Of a stretch of DNA of 9,148 nt, positions 1 to 6,259 are shown piece after piece. Source of the stretch: Bifidobacterium breve (lineage in GTDB: Bacteria; Actinomycetota; Actinomycetes; S36-B12). The stretch is taken from NCBI GenBank assembly GCA_945900705.1, contig CAMDKJ010000058.1, positions 1 through 9,148 on the forward strand, written 5' to 3'. The position numbers and the translations under genes were made by a program. Each line of letters begins with the position of its first letter. The stretch's first letter is position 1. Under the pieces are notes generated by a model that saw only the letters and a program-made list of their open reading frames with translations, was not told where the DNA came from and did no database searches.

Positions 1-64
1 GGACCGCGGGGGTGCATCTACCCGATTTGAAATCCGTTGTTGTCGGCGCTGCCGTAGACATCAT
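1..64 (-). CDS. N-terminal fragment of an unidentified gene (possibly ctaA/COX15 family)
   Basis: On the minus strand an ATG at 64-62, followed directly by a second ATG, opens a frame that stays open for 21 codons to the window edge (start MMSTAAPTTTDFKSG). There is no Shine-Dalgarno sequence, but a TAGTGT box (77-72) lies 7 nt before the ATG, which would suit a leaderless start. The fragment is too short and too little conserved to name. From general knowledge, a heme A synthase (CtaA/COX15) gene often lies next to this ABC transporter/suf cluster in actinobacteria, so that is a positional guess only. The 44 bases between this start and the permease stop hold nothing else I can identify. Confidence 0.35.
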   Translation of the reverse strand, partial: MMSTAAPTTTDFKSGRCTPAV

Positions 65-108
65 GGAGAACACACTAAGGTCGCAGCCCACATTGTCGCC
101 ACCTGGAG

Positions 109-840
109 TTACTCCCAGCGAAAGTAGCGGCGGGCGAGAAGAGCGCCGACGACCCCCCAGACGGTAAGAACAATGGCAGGCAATAGCAGGTCCGCGGTGC
201 TGGTCGCCTGATTTACGAGCGCAATATTCAGTGCTCCAACGAGTGCCGCTGACGGGGTGAGTTCGATTATTGACCCGAGGACATCAGGTAATTGGTTCGG
301 CGAAATGATGATGCCGCCAAATAATAGAAGTGTGAGAAAGACCCCATTAGCCACGGCGAGCACCGCTTCAGCGCGCAGTGCTCCAGCCAAGAACAATCCC
401 CAGGCTGCGAACGTGAAGGCGCCCAGGAGCGTAATTAGGATCGACAGCGGCCAAGCCCCACCAGGCGTCCAGCCCAGCAGTACACCCAGAAGTAGAACGA
501 CCAGCATCGAAAGCAAGGTCACGACCGCGGTAGCAATCGCCTTGCCTGCCAACAAGTTTGCTCGGGTTAGCGAAGTCGTGGCCAAGAAACGCAGGGCACC
601 TGAGCGCCGCTCGAATCCGGTGGCAATTGCCAAGGAGGTGAAACAGGTGGCCAAAATACTTATTGACAAGACTTTCGGGATTGCGGCATCAATGCCGCCA
701 GGCACAAATGTGGTGAGACCGAGCGCAAGCACCAGCACGATCGGAATGATGAACACGAGGAGGAGCTGTTCCCCGTTACGCAGCAGCAGCCGCAATTCCC
801 AGCCGGTATGTGCCCGGGTCCGAGCCCCCGAAGTTATCAC
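109..840 (-). CDS. ABC-2 type transporter permease
   Basis: Integral membrane subunit of an ABC-2 family exporter, pairing with the ATPase encoded just upstream. The 243-residue protein has a short cytoplasmic N-terminus and six hydrophobic stretches at about residues 25-46, 57-75, 100-123, 130-155, 158-180 and 217-236, ending in the basic tail RRYFRWE. This topology and length are usual for ABC-2 permeases. Start is a GTG (840-838) that overlaps the ATPase stop as GTGA, with no clear ribosome-binding site, so translation is probably coupled. The substrate is unknown. Related pairs are labelled drug or antibiotic transporters by homology, but nothing in the sequence fixes this. The position beside suf and possibly ctaA is a conserved actinobacterial neighbourhood (recalled, not searched). 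Confidence 0.88.
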   Translation of the reverse strand: MITSGARTRAHTGWELRLLLRNGEQLLLVFIIPIVLVLALGLTTFVPGGIDAAIPKVLSISILATCFTSLAIATGFERRSGALRFLATTSLTRANLLAGKAIATAVVTLLSMLVVLLLGVLLGWTPGGAWPLSILITLLGAFTFAAWGLFLAGALRAEAVLAVANGVFLTLLLFGGIIISPNQLPDVLGSIIELTPSAALVGALNIALVNQATSTADLLLPAIVLTVWGVVGALLARRYFRWE

Positions 841-1742
841 TGTTTTACTTCCGTGGCCGCGATGACGATGTCCTCAAGGGTGCGTCCGCCCGATCTAATT
901 TCAGTGGCTTGAATCCCGGTCGCGGCGCACCACTTAGTGATGTCGGCCAAGAGTTGCGGTGTAGCTTGACCTCGAACTTCGTATTGGCCGGGCTTTATTT
1001 CCACCACCTGAAATTGAGCGCCAAGTGCGCTGGTTAGCCCATTTAGATCAAGGCCGCTGGTGGCTCGAAATGAGGTGACATCAGCGGCACCGGTTAAGGC
1101 GGCGACGGTGCCGCTGGCCACGATCTTTCCAGCCACCATCACAAGGACGAAGTCAGCGATCTCTTCGACGTCACCCAGTTGATGGGTCGTTAGGACAATG
1201 GCTGTGCCAAGGTCGCGCAAGGCACCCAATGCGGCCAGTAGTTCGCGGCGGGCCTTGGGATCTAGGCCGGCGGTGGGTTCGTCCAAGAAAAGCAATGCCG
1301 GATTGGGTAACAACGCAGCCGCAAGCTTTACCCGCTGCTGCTCACCGCCGGACAGCCGCCGAGTCGTGGTTTTGGTTGCCGGGTCGATGCCAAGAGTCGT
1401 GAGCAAGGTGATCGGGTCGGCCGGATCGGGATACAGTTTTGCCAAGTAGGTGAGCCATTCCAATGGCTTGGCGGTCGGGTACAAGCCACCCGTTTGCAGC
1501 ATGACGCCGATCCGAGAGCGTGAGGCCGCATCAGCCGGTGACCGGCCAAATAGGGCCACCGAGCCGCTGGTTGCCGCCCGCAGTCCGGTGCACACCTCTA
1601 CCGTCGAGGTTTTCCCGGCACCATTTGGGCCGACCAAGGCGGCTATCTCGCCGGCGACCACCGAAAAAGAGACGTTATCGACCGCCGAAGTGGACCCGTA
1701 ACGGATAACCAGGTTCTCAACCTGCAACACGGTATTTGCCAC
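837..1742 (-). CDS. ABC transporter ATP-binding protein
   Basis: ATPase subunit that powers the adjacent ABC-2 permease. The 301-residue protein shows the full nucleotide-binding set: Walker A GPNGAGKT (38-45), Q-loop Gln83, signature LSGGEQ (130-135), Walker B LLFLDEP (150-156), D-loop GLDP (159-162) and the switch His187. The extension after about residue 215 is the usual accessory C-terminal region of the CcmA/drug-exporter type ATPases. Start is taken as GTG at 1742-1740; an upstream in-frame ATG is ruled out because it runs ATG CTC TAG. No Shine-Dalgarno is present, but a TATGAT box lies exactly 6 nt upstream, which suits a leaderless mRNA beginning at this GTG. The gene is divergent from sufR; whether SufR also controls it is unknown. 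Confidence 0.9.
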   Translation of the reverse strand: MANTVLQVENLVIRYGSTSAVDNVSFSVVAGEIAALVGPNGAGKTSTVEVCTGLRAATSGSVALFGRSPADAASRSRIGVMLQTGGLYPTAKPLEWLTYLAKLYPDPADPITLLTTLGIDPATKTTTRRLSGGEQQRVKLAAALLPNPALLFLDEPTAGLDPKARRELLAALGALRDLGTAIVLTTHQLGDVEEIADFVLVMVAGKIVASGTVAALTGAADVTSFRATSGLDLNGLTSALGAQFQVVEIKPGQYEVRGQATPQLLADITKWCAATGIQATEIRSGGRTLEDIVIAATEVKQ

Positions 1743-1748
1743 TAGAGC

Positions 1749-1778
1749 ATCATATGGACCCCCGATTTGCCATGACTA
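1749..1778 (-). promoter_or_regulatory. Candidate leaderless promoter for the ABC transporter pair
   Basis: Read on the minus strand, TATGAT (1754-1749) matches the -10 consensus at 5 of 6 positions and fits the actinobacterial TANNNT pattern. Six bases separate it from the GTG start at 1742, which puts the expected transcription start on the start codon. A weak -35 match, TAGTCA (1778-1773), lies 18 bp upstream. Prediction by eye only. Confidence 0.45.
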
Positions 1779-1795
1779 ATGAATTACGCAACAAT
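1767..1795 (+). promoter_or_regulatory. Candidate leaderless promoter of the suf operon
   Basis: TTGCCA (1767-1772; 5 of 6 to TTGACA), a 17-bp spacer, then AACAAT (1790-1795; 4 of 6 to TATAAT, keeping the key second A and last T). The expected transcription start is about 1802, which is an in-frame ATG of sufR. The -10 lies inside the candidate SufR operator, as expected for autorepression. It is interleaved with the opposing promoter of the ABC transporter. The -10 match is moderate and the call leans on the operator overlap. Confidence 0.45.
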
Positions 1796-1807
1796 GTCGT
1801 TATGAAA
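1784..1807 (+). promoter_or_regulatory. Candidate SufR operator (CAAC-N6-GTTA dyad)
   Basis: The core CAAC (1789-1792), six bases, then GTTA (1799-1802) matches 7 of 8 bases of CAAC-N6-GTTG, the palindrome described for SufR in cyanobacteria. The dyad extends imperfectly outward (6 of 9 arm positions pair, 1784-1792 against 1799-1807). It covers the candidate -10 box and the expected transcription start of sufR, so a bound repressor would block RNA polymerase. Binding itself is inferred. Confidence 0.55.
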
Positions 1808-2539
1808 TTCCCCGGGGAGGCCGCCGAGCGCTTAGCGCACTCGTTATTGGACCTTGGTCCCAGTACCGCGGCCGAGTTGGCCACGCGACTAGGGGTTACC
1901 TCAGCGGGGGTGCGCCGGCAGTTAACGGCCTTACAAGGAGCTGGTTTGGTCGTGGCGGGGGATCGTGCCCCTTATGGCAAGGCACCCACCGCCCGCAGAG
2001 GGCGTCCGGGTCAGGTATTTAGCCTCACGGCGTCGGGGCGAGCCGCCCTGAGCCAAACTTATGACGATCTGGCCGTTGAAGTATTGCGCTTCGTACATGA
2101 AACCCAAGGCGATGCAGGGGTTCGGGCCTTCGCTGAGCAAAGGGCCGAGCGGTTGGTTCAGCAGTTGCGGCCGGCGCGGACTGACGATATTACCGGCACG
2201 GCTGAAGATATTGCCGTGGCTTTAACAGCGGCCGGCTACGCCGCTTCGGTTGAGGCCGGCGACCACGGGGTCACCGTTCAACTTTGCCAGCATAATTGCC
2301 CGATTGTGGAGGCGGCCGCGGAGTTTCCAGCACTTTGTGACGCTGAGACCGCGGCATTAGGTACCGCGCTTGGGCGCCACGTAACAAGGTTGGCGACCTT
2401 GGCACATGGTGACGGTGTTTGCACCACGGTTATCCCAACACACGACGCCAGAGTTAACGTTATTGACCAAAGTTCCAATGGCCATATTTCTACTGACCAA
2501 ATTTCTACTGGCCAAATCAATCGAAGGGCATCAGCATGA
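1802..2539 (+). CDS. sufR: SufR-type Fe-S sensing transcriptional repressor
   Basis: Predicted cluster-sensing DNA-binding protein that controls the suf operon by Fe-S status. In the 245-residue form, a winged helix-turn-helix sits at about residues 15-80 (recognition region GVTSAGVRRQLTAL, then a basic wing with RRGRPGQVFSL). A C-terminal cysteine-rich region resembles actinobacterial SufR: Cys162, Cys166, Cys179 and Cys207, with His193 in between. The start is uncertain. ATGs at 1754 and 1772 and a TTG at 1736 are also in frame, but none has a ribosome-binding site. I choose 1802 because the candidate promoter and operator lie just before or across it and the wHTH begins right after it. The C-terminus carries an unusual ISTDQ-ISTGQ repeat. 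The stop overlaps the sufB start as ATGA. Confidence 0.9.
   Translation: MKFPGEAAERLAHSLLDLGPSTAAELATRLGVTSAGVRRQLTALQGAGLVVAGDRAPYGKAPTARRGRPGQVFSLTASGRAALSQTYDDLAVEVLRFVHETQGDAGVRAFAEQRAERLVQQLRPARTDDITGTAEDIAVALTAAGYAASVEAGDHGVTVQLCQHNCPIVEAAAEFPALCDAETAALGTALGRHVTRLATLAHGDGVCTTVIPTHDARVNVIDQSSNGHISTDQISTGQINRRASA
2486..2515 (+). repeat. 15-bp tandem repeat at the 3' end of sufR
   Basis: Two adjacent 15-base units, ATTTCTACTGACCAA and ATTTCTACTGGCCAA, differ at one base and encode ISTDQ then ISTGQ in frame. A partly similar stretch with TTGACCAA and AATGGCCAT precedes them (2463-2485). They lie in the non-conserved tail, just before the sufB ribosome-binding site, and look like a small slippage or duplication product. 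Confidence 0.8.
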
Positions 2540-3957
2540 CAACTACGGCAGAGCAGCAAGCAGCCACCATTGATGAGCTGGGTCGATATGAGTTTGGTTG
2601 GCACGACACTGACGCCGCTGGGATAAGCGCCCGACGCGGGATCAATGAAGATGTGGTCCGCAATATCAGCGCCCTCAAGAACGAGCCTGAGTGGATGCTC
2701 CAGTTGCGGCTCAAAGGCCTGCGGCTCTTCAAAAAGAAGCCCATGCCGACCTGGGGTTCAGATCTCAGCGGCATTGATTTCGACAACATCAAATACTTCG
2801 TGCGTTCCACCGAGAAGCAGGCGACGAGTTGGGAGGATCTCCCGGCAGACATCAAAAACACCTACGACAAGTTGGGGATCCCCGAAGCCGAGAAGCAGCG
2901 CTTGGTCTCCGGCGTGGCAGCTCAGTACGAATCTGAGGTCGTGTATCACAAGATTCGCGAAGACCTTGAGGAGCAGGGCGTGGTGTTCATGGACACCGAT
3001 ACCGCATTGCGCGAGCATGAAGATATTTTTAAGGAGTACTTCGGTTCGGTGATCCCGGTTGGCGACAATAAATTTGCGGCCTTGAACACCGCGGTGTGGT
3101 CTGGCGGCTCGTTCGTGTACGTGCCCAAGAACGTCAAAGTTGATATCCCGCTACAGGCCTACTTTCGCATCAATACTGAAAATATGGGTCAGTTCGAGCG
3201 CACCCTAATGATTATCGATGAAGGCGCATACGTGCACTACGTCGAAGGTTGTACAGCTCCGATCTATTCGAGCGATTCGCTGCACTCTGCCGTGGTCGAA
3301 ATAATTGTGCGTAAGGGCGCGCGCTGTCGCTATACCACTATCCAGAACTGGTCAACAAATGTCTACAACCTTGTCACTAAGCGTGCGGTGGCACATGAGG
3401 GTGCGACCATGGAGTGGGTTGACGGGAATCTAGGTTCAAAAGTAACCATGAAATACCCATCGGTGTGGCTTACCGGCGAGCACGCCAAAGGTGAAACCCT
3501 GTCAATCGCCTTTGCGGGCGAGAAGCAGCACCAGGACGCTGGCGCAAAAATGGTCCACGTGGCCCCGAATACGTCCTCAAATATTGTCTCTAAATCCGTT
3601 GCCCGCGGCGGCGGTCGCACCTCATACCGAGGCCTGGTACAGATTCTTGAGGGTGCACATGGCTCCAAGAGCACGGTTAAGTGTGACGCGCTGCTGGTGG
3701 ATGATATTTCGCGATCTGACACCTACCCATACGTTGACGTGCGCGAGGATGACGTCTCGATGGGCCATGAAGCTACCGTCTCAAAGATCAGCTCGGATCA
3801 ACTGTTTTACCTCATGTCACGTGGCATGACCGAAGATGAGGCAATGGCAATGATCGTGCGTGGGTTTATCGAGCCAATAGCCAGAGAATTGCCAATGGAA
3901 TATGCAATTGAGCTCAACCGCCTCATTGAAATGCAAATGGAAGGGGCCGTTGGGTGA
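2536..3957 (+). CDS. sufB: Fe-S cluster assembly scaffold protein SufB
   Basis: Core scaffold of the SufBCD complex, on which sulfur and iron are assembled into a nascent cluster in the cytoplasm. The 473-residue protein is full length for the family. The beta-helix core runs from about residue 130 to 410. Residues implicated in the E. coli protein are visible: Cys239 in VEGCTAP (E. coli Cys254, persulfide entry), Gln270 and Trp272 in the sulfur-transfer tunnel, and Cys383 and Glu412 at the SufB-SufD interface (E. coli Cys405 and Glu434). The C-terminal helical SufC-binding region contains DQLFYLMSRGMTEDEA. There is no intein, unlike the M. tuberculosis homologue. The ATG overlaps the sufR stop and has a good ribosome-binding site, GAAGGG (2523-2528), 7 nt upstream. 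Confidence 0.97.
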   Translation: MTTTAEQQAATIDELGRYEFGWHDTDAAGISARRGINEDVVRNISALKNEPEWMLQLRLKGLRLFKKKPMPTWGSDLSGIDFDNIKYFVRSTEKQATSWEDLPADIKNTYDKLGIPEAEKQRLVSGVAAQYESEVVYHKIREDLEEQGVVFMDTDTALREHEDIFKEYFGSVIPVGDNKFAALNTAVWSGGSFVYVPKNVKVDIPLQAYFRINTENMGQFERTLMIIDEGAYVHYVEGCTAPIYSSDSLHSAVVEIIVRKGARCRYTTIQNWSTNVYNLVTKRAVAHEGATMEWVDGNLGSKVTMKYPSVWLTGEHAKGETLSIAFAGEKQHQDAGAKMVHVAPNTSSNIVSKSVARGGGRTSYRGLVQILEGAHGSKSTVKCDALLVDDISRSDTYPYVDVREDDVSMGHEATVSKISSDQLFYLMSRGMTEDEAMAMIVRGFIEPIARELPMEYAIELNRLIEMQMEGAVG

Positions 3958-5105
3958 CCACAGCTCCACCGATTGATCTATCACCACGGCTGTCGTCATT
4001 AGACCCTGATGTATTTGATGTCCCCACCGGACGTGAAGTTGAGTGGCGATTTGCTCCTTTGACTGCATTTAGCAGATTTTTTCAGTCAATTGAGGGTGCC
4101 GGGGATGTTCGCGCGAAGCACGAAACCGACTATGTGCGAAATGTACCTATAAGTGACGTGCATTCCAGTTGGCTGCCCACCGATCGACCGCTGGCGGTGG
4201 CGCGTTCATTGGTGCGGAACGCTGTTGTAGTCGACGTCCCACGCGAGCAGGTGATCGCAGAACCGATTGTGTTGCAATTGCAGGGCGCTGGCGATACTTC
4301 ATACCAGCATGTTGAGATTAACGTCGGTGCATTCAGCAGCGCGGTCTTAGTTATCGAACACGATCTCGATCGTGACATCTGCGGCGCGCTCGTAGTAAAT
4401 GTTGGCGATGGGGCCAAACTGACAATGCTCTCAGTGGTCGATGGCGCCACTGATGCAGTGCACATCTCAGGGTGGCACACCACAACCGGGCGTGACGCTA
4501 CGTTTATTGGTTGTGCGGTAACTCTTGGTGGTGGTTTCGTGCGGATCTCGCCTTCGGTGACATACGCGGCTCCCGGCGGTAACGCCGAACTGCTCGGTCT
4601 TTTCCTAGCTGATGGCGATCAATATCTTGAACACCGAATCTTTGTAGAACATGAGCAGCCACATTGCACCAGTCGGGTTACCTACAAGGGCGCCCTTTCC
4701 GGGCCTGGGTCGCATACGGTTTGGGTGGGGGATGTACTCGTACGGCGTGGTGCTACGGGCACAGATACTTATGAGTTGAATCGAAACCTGCTGCTAAATG
4801 ACGGGCCTCGCGCCGACTCCGTCCCGAACCTCGAGCTCGAAACCGGTGAAATTATTGGTGCCGGGCACGCGAGCGCAACCGGACGCTTCGATGACGAGCA
4901 ACTCTTCTATCTCCAATCCCGTGGTATCCCTGAAACGCAGGCGCGGCAATTGGTTGTCCGAGGTTTTTTTGCTGAAGTGCTCGGACGACTTAATGACGAG
5001 GCTTGGCGAGATTCCATGATGTCGCGGATCTCAGTTCGTCTTGGCTTGGCCCCCGAGGAGTCAACGGCCGAGGAGTCAGCCACCGAGGAGTCAACAAGTG
5101 AGTGA
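3954..5105 (+). CDS. sufD: Fe-S cluster assembly protein SufD
   Basis: SufB paralogue that forms the SufB-SufD heterodimer bound to two SufC ATPases, needed for iron entry and cluster assembly. The 383-residue protein has the variable N-terminal helical part (about 1-90), the beta-helix core (about 90-300) and the conserved C-terminal block GAGHASATGRFDDEQLFYLQ, where His305 corresponds to the E. coli SufD histidine (His360) at the interface. The family core ends near residue 365. The last 16 residues are an acidic low-complexity tail of three EES-containing pentads encoded by a 15-bp tandem repeat. Start is a GTG overlapping the sufB stop as GTGA, with a strong ribosome-binding site GGAAGGGG (3939-3946) 7 nt before. 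Confidence 0.95.
   Translation: MTTAPPIDLSPRLSSLDPDVFDVPTGREVEWRFAPLTAFSRFFQSIEGAGDVRAKHETDYVRNVPISDVHSSWLPTDRPLAVARSLVRNAVVVDVPREQVIAEPIVLQLQGAGDTSYQHVEINVGAFSSAVLVIEHDLDRDICGALVVNVGDGAKLTMLSVVDGATDAVHISGWHTTTGRDATFIGCAVTLGGGFVRISPSVTYAAPGGNAELLGLFLADGDQYLEHRIFVEHEQPHCTSRVTYKGALSGPGSHTVWVGDVLVRRGATGTDTYELNRNLLLNDGPRADSVPNLELETGEIIGAGHASATGRFDDEQLFYLQSRGIPETQARQLVVRGFFAEVLGRLNDEAWRDSMMSRISVRLGLAPEESTAEESATEESTSE
5055..5099 (+). repeat. Three 15-bp tandem repeats at the 3' end of sufD
   Basis: Three consecutive 15-base units begin GAGGAGTCA (5055, 5070, 5085) and encode EESTA, EESAT and EESTS. Units differ only in their last six bases. Each unit contains GAGGAG, a strong Shine-Dalgarno sequence; the last copy lies at the right distance to serve the next gene. 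Confidence 0.85.
5085..5090 (+). promoter_or_regulatory. Ribosome-binding site of the Rieske gene inside the sufD repeat
   Basis: GAGGAG lies 7 nt before the GTG at 5098. It is the third copy of the motif in the sufD tandem repeat, so the same bases encode Glu-Glu in SufD and provide initiation for the next gene. It decides the start of the Rieske gene in favour of GTG 5098 over upstream TTG codons. Confidence 0.65.
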
Positions 5106-5445
5106 TTCTGTCGCTGATTTTGTGAGCGTTTGTTTACTGAGCGAAGTAGACGCAGGGAAGGCTAAGCATTTTCAGATCGAGGGCGTGCCTGTTGCGGTGG
5201 CTCGTACCGATGAGGGTGTATTTGCTATCAAAGACCAGTGCTCACATGCCGATGTACCACTGTCTGAAGGCGAGGTTGAAGGTTGCATGATCGAATGCTG
5301 GCTGCATGGCTCGCAATTCGATCTGCGCACCGGCGAACCGCTCACCCTTCCGGCAACTTCAAAGGTGCCCGTCTACCAAACTCGGGTTATCGGTGAGGGC
5401 CAAGACGCAACAATTGAAGTTTCTCGAACCCCGATGTCCGTTTGA
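5098..5445 (+). CDS. Rieske [2Fe-2S] ferredoxin, non-heme oxygenase ferredoxin type
   Basis: Small soluble Rieske electron carrier, 115 residues, the usual size. The cluster ligands are complete: Cys48-X-His50 (CSH) and Cys67-X2-His70 (CWLH), 16 residues apart, followed by SQFDLRTGEP as in dioxygenase ferredoxin subunits. No oxygenase or reductase gene is nearby. In actinobacteria this gene sits regularly between sufD and sufC, so it probably serves cluster assembly or is matured with it; its exact role is not established. Start is GTG at 5098, overlapping sufD by 8 nt. The in-frame upstream TTG at 5041 would add a low-complexity PRSQ-rich leader that is only the sufD repeat read in another frame. 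Confidence 0.93.
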   Translation: MSDSVADFVSVCLLSEVDAGKAKHFQIEGVPVAVARTDEGVFAIKDQCSHADVPLSEGEVEGCMIECWLHGSQFDLRTGEPLTLPATSKVPVYQTRVIGEGQDATIEVSRTPMSV

Positions 5446-5477
5446 CCAATGCAAGACGAATAGAAAGGCACCACGCC

Positions 5478-6236
5478 ATGGGATCACTAGTTCTCACCGA
5501 CCTTTACGCCTCGGTCATCACCGACGACGGCGAACTTGAGATTCTTAAGGGAGTCTCATTAACCATAGAGAGTGGAACCACCCATGCCGTAATGGGGCCA
5601 AATGGCTCCGGAAAATCCACCTTGGCTTATGTGATCGCAGGACACCCGAAGTATCGGGTCACCTCGGGCACTATCACGCTCGATGGTGTAGACGTTTTGA
5701 GTATGAGCGTCGATGCCCGCGCACGCGCGGGACTATTTCTTGCGATGCAATACCCGGTGGAGGTTCCTGGTGTTTCAGTATCGAACTTTCTACGCACTTC
5801 GGCGACCGCGGTGCGTGGTGAAGCACCGAAATTGCGCACCTGGGTGAAAGAGATGAAGGAGGCAATGGTCGCCCTTCAAATGGACCCCTCATTCGCCGAA
5901 CGCAATGTGAACGAAGGATTCTCCGGAGGTGAGAAGAAGCGACATGAGATCTTGCAGTTGTCACTGCTTAATCCCAAATTCGCAATTCTTGACGAGACTG
6001 ATTCCGGACTAGACGTGGATGCGCTGCGTACGGTGTCCGAGGGCGTCAATACCTTCAGGGCTCAGTCCGATGCTGGAGTTCTGCTCATCACGCACTACAC
6101 CCGAATCTTGCAGTACATCAAGCCAGACTTCGTGCATGTTTTCGTTGATGGCCGCATCGTCACGAGCGGCGGGGCGGACCTTGCCAGCGCCCTTGAGTCG
6201 CAGGGCTACGAGCAGTATTCACCGGCATCCGCCTAA
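5478..6236 (+). CDS. sufC: Fe-S cluster assembly ATPase SufC
   Basis: ABC-type ATPase of the SufBCD complex; ATP binding drives the conformational change in SufB-SufD needed for cluster assembly. It is soluble and not a transporter. The 252 residues hold Walker A GPNGSGKST (40-48), Q-loop Gln91, signature FSGGEKKR (148-155), Walker B with LDETDSGLD (171-179) and switch His206. The EKKR after the signature and the ETDSGLD segment are typical of SufC. Start is ATG 5478 with ribosome-binding site AGAAAGG (5462-5468); the frame continues upstream to a TTG at 5442, but those codons lack conservation and would overlap the Rieske stop. It follows the Rieske gene after 32 bp. Confidence 0.97.
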   Translation: MGSLVLTDLYASVITDDGELEILKGVSLTIESGTTHAVMGPNGSGKSTLAYVIAGHPKYRVTSGTITLDGVDVLSMSVDARARAGLFLAMQYPVEVPGVSVSNFLRTSATAVRGEAPKLRTWVKEMKEAMVALQMDPSFAERNVNEGFSGGEKKRHEILQLSLLNPKFAILDETDSGLDVDALRTVSEGVNTFRAQSDAGVLLITHYTRILQYIKPDFVHVFVDGRIVTSGGADLASALESQGYEQYSPASA

Positions 6237-6259
6237 GCCTGATGGAAGGGTAGATCAAA

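Noticed and set aside
257..865. Long plus-strand open frame (about 200 codons) opposite the ABC permease
   Set aside because: It lies antisense to a well-supported membrane protein, has a biased Arg/Ser/Pro/Ala composition and no recognisable domain; it is a shadow frame.
5041..5097. Upstream TTG start giving a PRSQ-repeat leader on the Rieske protein
   Set aside because: The leader is only the sufD tandem repeat read in another frame; the GTG at 5098 with GAGGAG 7 nt before gives the normal family length.
5408..5421. Second SufR-like box, CAAC then AGTT, inside the Rieske gene
   Set aside because: Spacing is N7 to GTT rather than N6 to GTTG, and it is within coding sequence with no promoter nearby; likely chance.
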